A stretch of DNA of 35,993 nucleotides, taken from contig DWXC01000001.1 in assembly GCA_019119395.1 (NCBI GenBank), positions 1-35,993 on the forward strand, written 5' to 3'. This DNA is from Candidatus Borkfalkia stercoripullorum (lineage in GTDB: Bacteria; Bacillota; Clostridia; Christensenellales; Borkfalkiaceae). The position numbers and the translations under genes are program-made. Shown here in pieces: positions 29,592 to 35,993 of the stretch (position 1 is its first letter; each line of letters begins with the position of its first letter). Below the pieces are notes generated by a model. It was not told where the DNA came from. It saw nothing but the letters and a program-made list of their open reading frames with translations, and searched no databases.

Positions 29592-30650
29592 TTACATCTG
29601 CGCCTGCAAAGCGGTGATCGCGACGGTCGCCACGATGTCCTGCCATTTGCACCCGCGGGAAAGGTCGTTGATCGGCTTCGCAAACCCCTGGCAGATCGGG
29701 CCGACGGCCTGGAACCCGCCCAAACGCTCGGTGAGTTTGTACCCGATGTTGCCCGCGTCGAGGTCGGGGAAAATGAGTACGTTCGCGTGCCCCGCGACCT
29801 TCGAGCCGGGCGCTTTGGATTTCGCCACGGAAGGGACGATCGCCGCGTCGAGCTGCATTTCTCCGTCGATGTCCAGATCGGGCGCTTTTTCTTTCGCCAG
29901 CGCGAGCGCCGCGGTGACCTTGTCCACGTCAGCATGCTTTGCGCTGCCCTTCGTCGAGAAGGAAAGCATCGCCACTTTCGGTTCGAGCCCTGCGATCTTT
30001 TCCGCCGTCTTTGCGGAGATGATGGCAATGTCGGAAAGCTGCTCGCTCGTCGGGTTCTCGTTCAGCCCGCAGTCGGAGTATACGAAAACGCCGTCCTTGC
30101 AATACTGATTGCCCTCTTCGGGGGCGACCATGAGGAAGCAGCTGGAAACGAGCGGCACGCCGGGCGCGGCTTTGACGATCTGAAGCCCGGGGCGGAGCGT
30201 ATTCGCCGTGGAGTGGCACGCGCCCGAAACAAGCCCGTCCGCGTCGCCCGCTTTGACCATGAGCACGCCGAAGTAAGTGTTGTCGTAAGAGAGCTTGTCC
30301 GCCTCTTCCTCCGTCATGCCCTTCGCCTTGCGGAGCGCGTACAAAAGCGCCGCGTATTCCGCCCGCTTTTCGCTCTTTGCGGGATCGACGATCGTCACGC
30401 CCGTCAGGTCGACGTCGGGATTCGCCTTTTCGATCTCCTCCCTGTTGCCGAGAAGGGTAACGCGCGCTATTTTCTGTTTCGCCGCTTCCGACGCCGCGCG
30501 CACCGCCCTCGCGTCCTCGCCCTCGGGCAGAACGATGTGTTTATTCAGCGCGGCAGCCCTCTTTTTGACGTCTGCAATGAACGCGCTGTCGCCGCTCTCG
30601 TCCATGAGTGAAGAAATCTTTTCTTTGACCTTATCGAAAAAACCTGCCAT
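29592..30650 (-). CDS. pta: Phosphate acetyltransferase
   Basis: Converts acetyl-CoA and phosphate to acetyl phosphate and CoA, feeding acetate kinase. 352 residues, the short clostridial form without the N-terminal regulatory domain of E. coli Pta. Seen are VLPEGEDARAVRAA (40-53), SGACHSTANTLRPGLQIVK (the catalytic Ser/Arg region), AMLSFSTKGSAKH, VAGHANVLIFPDLDAGNIGYKL and a C-terminal ATVAITALQAQ. SD AGGTTGG lies upstream. First gene of the pta-ackA-ydbS-ydbT run, divergent from tmcAL. Confidence 0.98.
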   Translation of the reverse strand: MAGFFDKVKEKISSLMDESGDSAFIADVKKRAAALNKHIVLPEGEDARAVRAASEAAKQKIARVTLLGNREEIEKANPDVDLTGVTIVDPAKSEKRAEYAALLYALRKAKGMTEEEADKLSYDNTYFGVLMVKAGDADGLVSGACHSTANTLRPGLQIVKAAPGVPLVSSCFLMVAPEEGNQYCKDGVFVYSDCGLNENPTSEQLSDIAIISAKTAEKIAGLEPKVAMLSFSTKGSAKHADVDKVTAALALAKEKAPDLDIDGEMQLDAAIVPSVAKSKAPGSKVAGHANVLIFPDLDAGNIGYKLTERLGGFQAVGPICQGFAKPINDLSRGCKWQDIVATVAITALQAQM

Positions 30651-30671
30651 AGAAATCCAACCTCGTATCGC

Positions 30672-30700
30672 TTTATTTTTCGCCGCTTTTGGTGTATAAT
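30672..30700 (+). promoter_or_regulatory. Possible promoter of tmcAL
   Basis: TATAAT (30695-30700) with a poor -35, TTTATT, 17 bp upstream. It would give a leader of about 120 nt. Confidence 0.4.
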
Positions 30701-30779
30701 GAAAGGGAATATTCGCCTTTGCCGAGATCCGGCGCGGATCTTCCGCCCGTAACGCGCAAACGCGGCGCTTCCACTTATC

Positions 30780-30808
30780 ATTATATAATATTCGATCGGA
30801 AAAGTAAA
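30780..30808 (-). promoter_or_regulatory. Possible promoter of pta-ackA
   Basis: Minus strand TTTACT (30808-30803), 17 bp, TATAAT (30785-30780). It would give a leader of about 120 nt before pta, overlapping the divergent tmcAL leader. Confidence 0.5.
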
Positions 30809-30826
30809 AGGTTTTGACGAAAAAAA

Positions 30827-32002
30827 ATGAAAATTTGCGGCATCATCTGTGAATACAACCCCTTCCACAACGGGCACGCTTACCTCTTGGAACGGGCAAA
30901 AAAGGAGAGCGGTTGCGACGCGCTCGTCTGCGTGATGAGCGGGAATTTCACCCAGCGCGGGGAACCCGCTTTCCTCGGCAAATATACCCGCGCGCGGCAC
31001 GCCGTGCTCGCGGGCGCGGACGCGGTGATCGAACTGCCCGCAGTTTTCGCCTGCGCTCCCGCAGAAATTTTCGCAAAAGGCGCGGTAAAGACGCTCGCCG
31101 CCCTTCCCGGTTTTTCCTCGCTCGCCTTCGGATGCGAGAGCGGGGACGCCGAAAGCTTCCGCCGCGCGGCCCGTGCGCTTTCCGACGAGAGCGCGGAGAT
31201 GAAGTCCTCCATCCGCGAAAAGCTGAAAAAGGGCCTGAGCCTGATCCGCGCGCGCGCAGAGGCTGCCGCCGAAACGGACAAACTGTCCGCGCCCCTTCTT
31301 TCCTCCCCCAACAACGTTTTGGGCGTGGAATACCAAAAAGCGCTCTTCTGCCATGCGGAAAACGCCGAAATTTTGCCCGTATTGCGGACGGGCGGCGGCC
31401 ATGCGGATTCGGAACTTGCAAAAAATTATTCTTCCGCCACGGCGATCCGCGCAGGCGTGCGGGAAGGGAAACTGCGCGCGGTCAAGAAAAACGTTCCCTC
31501 TTTCGTGTTCGAGGACTTGAAAAGCGCGCCCCCTTCGGACGCGTATAAAGACATCGCCGTGTACGCCGCCCTCTCCCGCCCCGCGGAAGAGATGAAAAAG
31601 ATCCTCGACTGCACCGAAGGGCTCGAAAACAGGATCAAGGCGATCGCGCGCGGCGTTTCGGGGTACGACGAACTCGTCGCAAAAGTCACGACAAAGCGCT
31701 ACATCTCTTCGCGCGTGCGCCGCATCCTTGCGGCGGCGGTCTTGGGGATAGACGAAGAACTCGTGCGCAGGAGCCTGAAAAACAAACTGTACCTGAACGT
31801 GTTGGCGGTGAACAAATCGCGCGCGGAAGAACTTCTGCCCGTGTTCGCGCATTCCGATTTCCCCGCCCTTTTGCGCCGCAGCGACGAGAGAAACCTTTCT
31901 CCCCGCGCCCGCGAATGTTACGACGTCGACCTGTTCGCGGAAGACCTGTACTCCTTCGTCACCCGCACCCCCTCCCGCGGCGGCAGAACGCTGTTCGTAT
32001 AA
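30827..32002 (+). CDS. tmcAL: tRNA(Met) cytidine acetate ligase TmcAL
   Basis: Activates acetate with ATP and transfers it to C34 of elongator tRNA-Met, forming N4-acetylcytidine. 391 residues, as in YlbM/TmcAL. The nucleotidyltransferase HIGH-like motif is EYNPFHNGHAYLL (9-21). MSGNFTQRGEPA (38-49), GADAVIELP (63-71) and SPNNVLGVEYQKAL (about 163-176) are family landmarks, and YSSATAIR follows. The gene is SD-poor (AAAAGG about 15 nt upstream). It lies back to back with pta-ackA, whose product acetate is its substrate; that grouping with rpmF is frequent in Firmicutes. The terminator at 32026-32064 ends it. Confidence 0.94.
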   Translation: MKICGIICEYNPFHNGHAYLLERAKKESGCDALVCVMSGNFTQRGEPAFLGKYTRARHAVLAGADAVIELPAVFACAPAEIFAKGAVKTLAALPGFSSLAFGCESGDAESFRRAARALSDESAEMKSSIREKLKKGLSLIRARAEAAAETDKLSAPLLSSPNNVLGVEYQKALFCHAENAEILPVLRTGGGHADSELAKNYSSATAIRAGVREGKLRAVKKNVPSFVFEDLKSAPPSDAYKDIAVYAALSRPAEEMKKILDCTEGLENRIKAIARGVSGYDELVAKVTTKRYISSRVRRILAAAVLGIDEELVRRSLKNKLYLNVLAVNKSRAEELLPVFAHSDFPALLRRSDERNLSPRARECYDVDLFAEDLYSFVTRTPSRGGRTLFV

Positions 32003-32025
32003 ACGTTCTTATAATTATTAGCACG

Positions 32026-32064
32026 AAATAATGCCCGCGGATTTTTCTGCGGGCATTATTTTTT
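32026..32064. terminator. Terminator of tmcAL
   Basis: AAATAATGCCCGC and GCGGGCATTATTT around a 10-nt loop, followed by a T-run on the plus strand. On the minus strand it also lies just past the short frame at 32063-32166, with a poorer T-run. Confidence 0.9.
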
Positions 32065-32166
32065 AACGAATAAATTGTTGCCTCTCAATTTTTTTACTAT
32101 TAAGCAGGTCTAATTCTTCTTGCGTCAAAAACTGACTTATTAGTTACACTTTATAAATTTTTGCAT
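32063..32166 (-). pseudogene. Short frame-shifted ORF with strong expression signals
   Basis: On the minus strand an ATG at 32166 has a strong AGGAGG about 7 nt upstream and a good promoter (32187-32215), yet it encodes only MQKFIKCN before tandem stops. Immediately after, in another frame, runs an open stretch reading LISQFLTQEELDLLNSKK and onward, ending at the stop at 32063-32065. Adding one base near the first stop would fuse them into about 34 residues. Either this is a small gene broken by a 1-bp deletion, or an 8-codon leader peptide ahead of a second short frame. No family was recognised. Confidence 0.5.
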
Positions 32167-32186
32167 TTTACCCCCTCCTTCATTAA

Positions 32187-32215
32187 ATTATATAATGTGA
32201 ACGACTAAAAATCAA
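32187..32215 (-). promoter_or_regulatory. Promoter of the short frame-shifted ORF
   Basis: Minus strand TTGATT (32215-32210), 17 bp, TATAAT (32192-32187), followed 20 bp later by the SD and ATG. Confidence 0.7.
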
Positions 32216-32239
32216 GTGTTTGAATAATTTCCAAGCGAA

Positions 32240-32269
32240 CCCGCCCCGCGCAGTTTTGCGCGGGGCGGG
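32240..32269. terminator. GC-rich hairpin after rnpB
   Basis: CCCGCCCCGCGC and GCGCGGGGCGGG around a small loop, 17 bp past the 3' end of RNase P RNA. The longer T-run is on the plus strand (CCTTGTTTTTT), but the stem is strong enough to end rnpB transcripts on the minus strand. Confidence 0.7.
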
Positions 32270-32285
32270 CCTTGTTTTTTAAATT

Positions 32286-32625
<340 letters not shown>

Positions 32626-32630
32626 CTATT

Positions 32631-32660
32631 ATTATACCCGAAAAGCGTACAAAAAGTCAA
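32631..32660 (-). promoter_or_regulatory. Promoter of rnpB
   Basis: Minus strand TTGACT (32660-32655), 18 bp, TATAAT (32636-32631), directly before the RNase P 5' end. Confidence 0.85.
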
Positions 32661-32704
32661 CGTTTTCAGCCCCGCGCTTTCAAACTATTTTTTGTGTAAA
32701 ACGC

Positions 32705-32733
32705 TTGTCATTTGACGGCAAATACTATAAAAT
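32705..32733 (+). promoter_or_regulatory. Promoter of pyk
   Basis: TTGTCA (32705-32710), 17 bp, TAAAAT (32728-32733). The leader is about 33 nt and holds GGAG before the ATG. Confidence 0.65.
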
Positions 32734-32772
32734 ATATACGGAAAGATTTTTTGAAAAACGGAGCAGAATATT

Positions 32773-34179
32773 ATGAAAAAGACGAAGATCGTATGCACAC
32801 TCGGCCCCGCCTGCCGCGACGAGGAGATCCTCACAAAAATGGCGCTCGCGGGCATGAACGTGGCGCGCCTCAACTTTTCGCACGGCGACTACGCCGAACA
32901 CGCGAAAAACATCGAGCTCATCAAAAAGGTGCGCGAAAAGCTGAACATCCCCCTGCCCATCATGCTGGACACGAAGGGCCCCGAACTTCGCATAAAAACT
33001 TTCAAAAACAAAAAGATCACCTTAAAAGAGGGCGACGAATTCACCTTTACCACCGAAGACGTTCAGGGCGATCAAAGCCGCGTTTCCGTATCTTATAAAG
33101 GCATCGTGGACGACCTCGAACCGGGCGACACGATCCTGCTCAACAACGGGCTTCTCATTTTCCGCGTGACGGAAGTGAACAAGACGGAAGTCAAAACGCG
33201 CGTGGAAGTCGGGGGCGACCTCTCCGACAAAAAGAGCATGTTCTTCCCCGGCAAAACGCTCAGCCTGAAATATCTGAGCGAACAGGACAAGAGCGACATC
33301 CTCTTCGGCATCGAACAGGGCATCGACTTTATCGCCTGCTCTTTCACGTCGAAGGCGCAGGACATTAAAGACATCCGCAAACTTCTCGAAGAGAACGGCA
33401 ACCCCGACATCGACCTCATCGCAAAGATCGAGAGCCAAAGCGGCGTGAACAACATCGACGAGATTCTTGAAGTCGCCAACGGCATCATGGTGGCGCGCGG
33501 CGACCTCGGCGTGGAAGTGCCCTACGAAGAACTGCCGCAGATCCAGAAAATGCTCATCAATAAGTGCCGCCTCGCGAGCAAGCGCTGCATCACCGCGACG
33601 GAGATGCTCGAATCGATGATCAACCAGCCCCGCCCCACCCGTGCGGAGATCTCCGACGTTGCCAACGCCGTATACGACGGCACGAGCGCCGTCATGCTTT
33701 CGGGCGAAACCGCGGGCGGCAAATATCCCGTGCTGGCGGTCGAAGCGATGGCAAAGATCTGCATGGAAACGGAAAAACACCTCGAAACGAAGTACAACGA
33801 AAAACGGCCGAACATCACCAGCCCCGCGGACGCGCTTTCGCACTCTGCGTGCGTGCTCGCCGAAGACATCGGCGCAAAGGCGATCGTCGTATGCTCCCGT
33901 TCGGGCGGCACGGCGAGGCTCGTTTCCCGCTTCCGCCCCAATATCGACATCATCGGCATGACGATAGAGCCGATGTCGTACAGAAAACTCGCCCTTTCCT
34001 GGGGCGTCATCCCCGTGCTTTCGGAAGAGTTCAATTCGATGGACGTACTCTTCTACCACGCAAAGCGCGCGGCGATCGAATCGGGGCTCGTCAAAAAAGG
34101 CGACCGCATCGTCATCACGGGCGGCAACCCGAACGGCAAGTCGGGCAACTCCAACGTCATCAACATCGAACAGATTTAA
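32773..34179 (+). CDS. pyk: Pyruvate kinase
   Basis: Converts phosphoenolpyruvate and ADP to pyruvate and ATP, the last step of glycolysis. 468 residues, lacking the extra C-terminal PEP-utiliser domain of Bacillus Pyk. Landmarks: KIVCTLGPAC (5-14), RLNFSHG (32-38), DTKGPELR (about 66-73), the signature IAKIESQSGV with the catalytic Lys, MVARGDLGVEVP, ATEMLESMI, and TSAVMLSGETAGGKYP. The C-terminal allosteric domain ends NVINIEQI. SD GGAG lies about 9 nt upstream. Monocistronic between its promoter and the terminator at 34194-34231, divergent from rnpB. Confidence 0.98.
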   Translation: MKKTKIVCTLGPACRDEEILTKMALAGMNVARLNFSHGDYAEHAKNIELIKKVREKLNIPLPIMLDTKGPELRIKTFKNKKITLKEGDEFTFTTEDVQGDQSRVSVSYKGIVDDLEPGDTILLNNGLLIFRVTEVNKTEVKTRVEVGGDLSDKKSMFFPGKTLSLKYLSEQDKSDILFGIEQGIDFIACSFTSKAQDIKDIRKLLEENGNPDIDLIAKIESQSGVNNIDEILEVANGIMVARGDLGVEVPYEELPQIQKMLINKCRLASKRCITATEMLESMINQPRPTRAEISDVANAVYDGTSAVMLSGETAGGKYPVLAVEAMAKICMETEKHLETKYNEKRPNITSPADALSHSACVLAEDIGAKAIVVCSRSGGTARLVSRFRPNIDIIGMTIEPMSYRKLALSWGVIPVLSEEFNSMDVLFYHAKRAAIESGLVKKGDRIVITGGNPNGKSGNSNVINIEQI

Positions 34180-34193
34180 CGCGGCAATATATA

Positions 34194-34231
34194 AAGCGAG
34201 GAATTCCTTCACGGAATCCCTCGCTTTTTTA
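34194..34231 (+). terminator. Terminator of pyk
   Basis: AAGCGAGGAATTCC and GGAATCCCTCGCTT (one mismatch) with a 5-nt loop, followed by TTTTTT. Confidence 0.9.
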
Positions 34232-34400
34232 ATCCGCGCCGCCGAAAGACGACCGAACGATCTTTCCGAAAATTCAGCGAATCATTCGCCGCTGTACCGG
34301 GTCTGCGCACCGGTATACGCCCCTTTCCCGACCCGATGCGACGCCTTTCATATCTCCCGATGTTTTCGGTTTGCCGAAGGCGCGGCAGCGGCATCGCCCT

Positions 34401-35159
34401 TCATATCCCGTCCCTGTTCCCGAGCCCCAGACGCTTTACGACGCGCAAGGCTGGCGCGGGATCGTTGCAGGTGAGCAGGCGCGCCCCGCAGGCGATCGCC
34501 TTTTCCGCGGACTCTTCCGTATCCGGGCACCATGACCAAGGCTGTATCCCGCAATTTATGTATTCGTCGCAGAGCTCCTTCGTAATCATGGATACGGGTA
34601 TCCCCACGCTGTACAGATGCGAACGCGTCTCGTTTGAAAAATTCACAAGCATATTATCGGGAAACCCTTGGGTCATCACTCCGAATTTTTCGTGCGCATA
34701 CTGTAAAATGTTCGCATCCCAGCAAGCGATGACGAATCTGTCTTCCATGTGATACGCCCGCAGCATATCCACCGCCTTTCGCACCGTTTCAAACGTCCGA
34801 TCCTTGATCTCCACGTTGAGCGAAACATCGGTATCCGATATGTAAGCCAGCAATTCTTCAAACGGGGGGATTTTTTCTCCGCGGAATGCGTAATCTTTGA
34901 ACGACCCCGCGTCCATTTGCCGTATCTCTTCGAGCGTATAATCCCGTACCCTTCCGGCTTTTTCCGTCGTTCTGTCCACCGTGCAGTCGTGAATGAGCAC
35001 GACATGTCCGTCCTTTGTCAGATTGAGATCGATTTCAAGTTGATCGACGCCGAGTTCTATTGCTTTCCGATAAGAAAGCATCGTGTTTTCGGGATATTCA
35101 GCGCAGATCCCGCGGTGTCCGGCGACGATCACGCTGTTCTCTCTTTTATGAAAAAGCAT
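34401..35159 (-). CDS. Glycerophosphodiester phosphodiesterase
   Basis: 252 residues from the ATG at 35159. The longer frame is rejected because its start lies in the promoter -35, while GGAG stands 8 nt before this ATG. Hydrolyses glycerophosphodiesters to glycerol-3-phosphate and an alcohol. The GDPD TIM-barrel motifs are complete: GHRGICAEYPENT (HR and EN), LEIDLNLTKDGHVVLIHD (E-D and the catalytic His), LNVEIKD, and PWSWCPDT near the end. No signal peptide is present, so it is cytoplasmic. It is transcribed alone. The 170 bp between its end and the pyk terminator hold nothing recognisable. Confidence 0.94.
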   Translation of the reverse strand: MLFHKRENSVIVAGHRGICAEYPENTMLSYRKAIELGVDQLEIDLNLTKDGHVVLIHDCTVDRTTEKAGRVRDYTLEEIRQMDAGSFKDYAFRGEKIPPFEELLAYISDTDVSLNVEIKDRTFETVRKAVDMLRAYHMEDRFVIACWDANILQYAHEKFGVMTQGFPDNMLVNFSNETRSHLYSVGIPVSMITKELCDEYINCGIQPWSWCPDTEESAEKAIACGARLLTCNDPAPALRVVKRLGLGNRDGI

Positions 35160-35181
35160 GCCGATATCTCCTTTTTCATAA

Positions 35182-35210
35182 ATGTTACCACCGCGATCAA
35201 ACTTTGTCAA
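35182..35210 (-). promoter_or_regulatory. Promoter of the glycerophosphodiesterase gene
   Basis: Minus strand TTGACA (35210-35205), 17 bp, TAACAT (35187-35182). Confidence 0.75.
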
Positions 35211-35285
35211 TTAAATTACATGTCTCCTTCGGAATCCTGTCGGGAGCACCCAAAGGGCCGTCCGAAGAAAAAATGCCGCCGCGCC

Positions 35286-35993
35286 TCAAATGCCCGAAAA
35301 CACCGAAATCGCCCGCTTGACGTCCTCTTTCATCGCCTGCATCGCCGCATACTCCACGTCGTTCAGGTATTTGTATTTTTGCGACGCGATCGCCGCCGCG
35401 GCGGCGTCGTAACCCGCCTTGGACATATACGAATAGTAATTGATCTTGCGAATGCCCGCTTCTATCGCCTTCCTGAACCCCTCGTCGCTCACGCCGCTGC
35501 CGCCGTGCATGACGAGCGGCAGCCCCGTCGCCGCCGCACAGTCGCGCACGACCCGGAAGTCCAGTTTCGGCTGCGCTTTGTAAAACCCGTGGCTCGTGCC
35601 GAACGCGACGGCGAGCGCGTCGATGCCCGTTTCCCGCGCAAAGCGCGCCGCTTCGTCCGCTTCACTGTATTGTTCTTTGTCGTTTACTTTGTTCAAATAC
35701 AGTGCCGCATGGTTTCCCCATGCATCGTACTTATATTGTACCACAACATTTCCGTTACTGTCAATAAGTGCGCAAATATTCCCCTGCCCGTCTTTCCGGT
35801 ATACATACGTAGCGCTATTATACACTATGCCCGCCACTCCCGAATTGTCATAGATGAACTCGATTCCGTTGCTCTGTTTGATAATCCGGTTGTTGCCGTC
35901 GTAGGTATAATTTATAGTCCCTTTGCTCAGCCGCCTGCCCAGGCCGTCGTATGTGAACGCCGTGGTGTTGTAGTTTACCATCTGGCGGCCGTT
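35286..35993 (-). CDS. Chimeric frame: RHS/YD repeats joined to C-terminal part of class II aldolase (partial)
   Basis: One uninterrupted minus-strand frame, open at the window edge, with two unrelated halves. The first (about 100 residues) is RHS/YD-repeat sequence: FTYDGLGRR, INYTYDGNNRI, KDGQGNICALIDSNGNVV and YKYDAWGNH. The conserved RHS core end that should follow is missing. After a junction near 35700-35670 the frame becomes the C-terminal part of a class II fructose-bisphosphate/ketose-bisphosphate aldolase: ARETGIDALAVAFGTSHGFYK (a zinc His), LPLVMHGGSG (second zinc His and phosphate site), and IRKINYYSYMSKAG. The aldolase N-terminal part, with the remaining metal ligand and catalytic Asp, is absent, so activity is doubtful. 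The RHS part is more AT-rich. It is either a true recombination product or an assembly chimera. Confidence 0.8.
   Translation of the reverse strand, partial: NGRQMVNYNTTAFTYDGLGRRLSKGTINYTYDGNNRIIKQSNGIEFIYDNSGVAGIVYNSATYVYRKDGQGNICALIDSNGNVVVQYKYDAWGNHAALYLNKVNDKEQYSEADEAARFARETGIDALAVAFGTSHGFYKAQPKLDFRVVRDCAAATGLPLVMHGGSGVSDEGFRKAIEAGIRKINYYSYMSKAGYDAAAAAIASQKYKYLNDVEYAAMQAMKEDVKRAISVFSGI
35663..35704. repeat. Inverted repeat at the RHS-aldolase junction
   Basis: CACTGTATT (35663-35671) and AATACAGTG (35696-35704) are a perfect 9-bp inverted pair. The 24-bp interior has further partial dyad symmetry (GTTCTTTG and CTTTGTTC are similar but not complementary). It sits exactly where the coding content changes from aldolase to RHS. 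Confidence 0.8.

Noticed and set aside
32063-32166. Programmed -1 frameshift joining the two short frames
   Set aside because: The second frame has a stop just before the overlap and no slippery heptamer lies at the right place. Mutation or reinitiation explains it better.
35160-35210. Longer N-terminus for the glycerophosphodiesterase
   Set aside because: The extra codons cover the -35 and -10 elements and the SD of the better-supported ATG at 35159.

Overview
The window reads as chromosome of a Gram-positive anaerobe of the Clostridia type (Bacillota). Evidence is the gene set: WhiA followed by a Crh-like HPr, HprK, a class A RNase P RNA, a zinc-finger L32, bacterial PH-domain pairs, TmcAL and Pta-AckA fermentation, together with strong SD sequences and many near-consensus sigma-A promoters (TTGACA, 17 bp, TATAAT). 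An uncultured gut lineage such as Christensenellales would fit, but that is inference. Most of the window is ordinary housekeeping DNA on the minus strand, with a few accessory islands.

Layout. 1-302: tRNA-Thr(GGU) preceded, on the same predicted transcript, by a duplicated 5' half of the same tRNA. 414-1472: an SGNH/GDSL hydrolase. 1585-4175: an accessory cassette with a small three-helix membrane protein and a TIR-like domain fused to a RipA-like (8xMP) membrane domain, divergent from an AraC regulator. 4178-6533: a membrane-anchored alpha/beta hydrolase and a secreted SH3-NlpC/P60 peptidase. 6569-9451: a PfkB sugar kinase with an HD phosphohydrolase, then pfkA. 9516-20927: a long housekeeping block, transcribed leftwards, with uvrC, a HAD phosphatase, hprK, a solute-binding-like protein, murB, a PHP phosphoesterase, whiA, a Crh-like HPr and dnaE. 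20963-24282: a metal locus with an ArsR regulator, a tiny cysteine-rich protein and a CopA ATPase carrying a CopZ-like C-terminus. 24336-26176: a 27-bp minisatellite, then a nucleotidyltransferase plus an ABC-type ATPase. 26199-32064: rpmF, a PH-domain membrane pair, ackA, pta and the divergent tmcAL. 32063-34231: a short enigmatic transcription unit, rnpB and pyk. 34401-35159: a glycerophosphodiesterase. 35286-35993: an open frame joining RHS/YD repeats to the C-terminal part of a class II aldolase, cut by the window edge.

Central carbon metabolism is a recurring theme (pfkA, a PfkB kinase, pyk, pta-ackA, an aldolase fragment), next to the parts of HPr-Ser-P catabolite control (hprK and a Crh-like protein lacking the phosphotransfer histidine). 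A second theme is cell wall and division (murB, whiA, NlpC/P60). The most novel-looking items are the TIR-8xMP membrane protein, the RHS-aldolase chimera, the co-transcribed half-tRNA, the eight-cysteine miniprotein beside the copper pump, and the possible internal CopZ start inside copA. No database search was possible. Family names rest on motifs recognised by eye.
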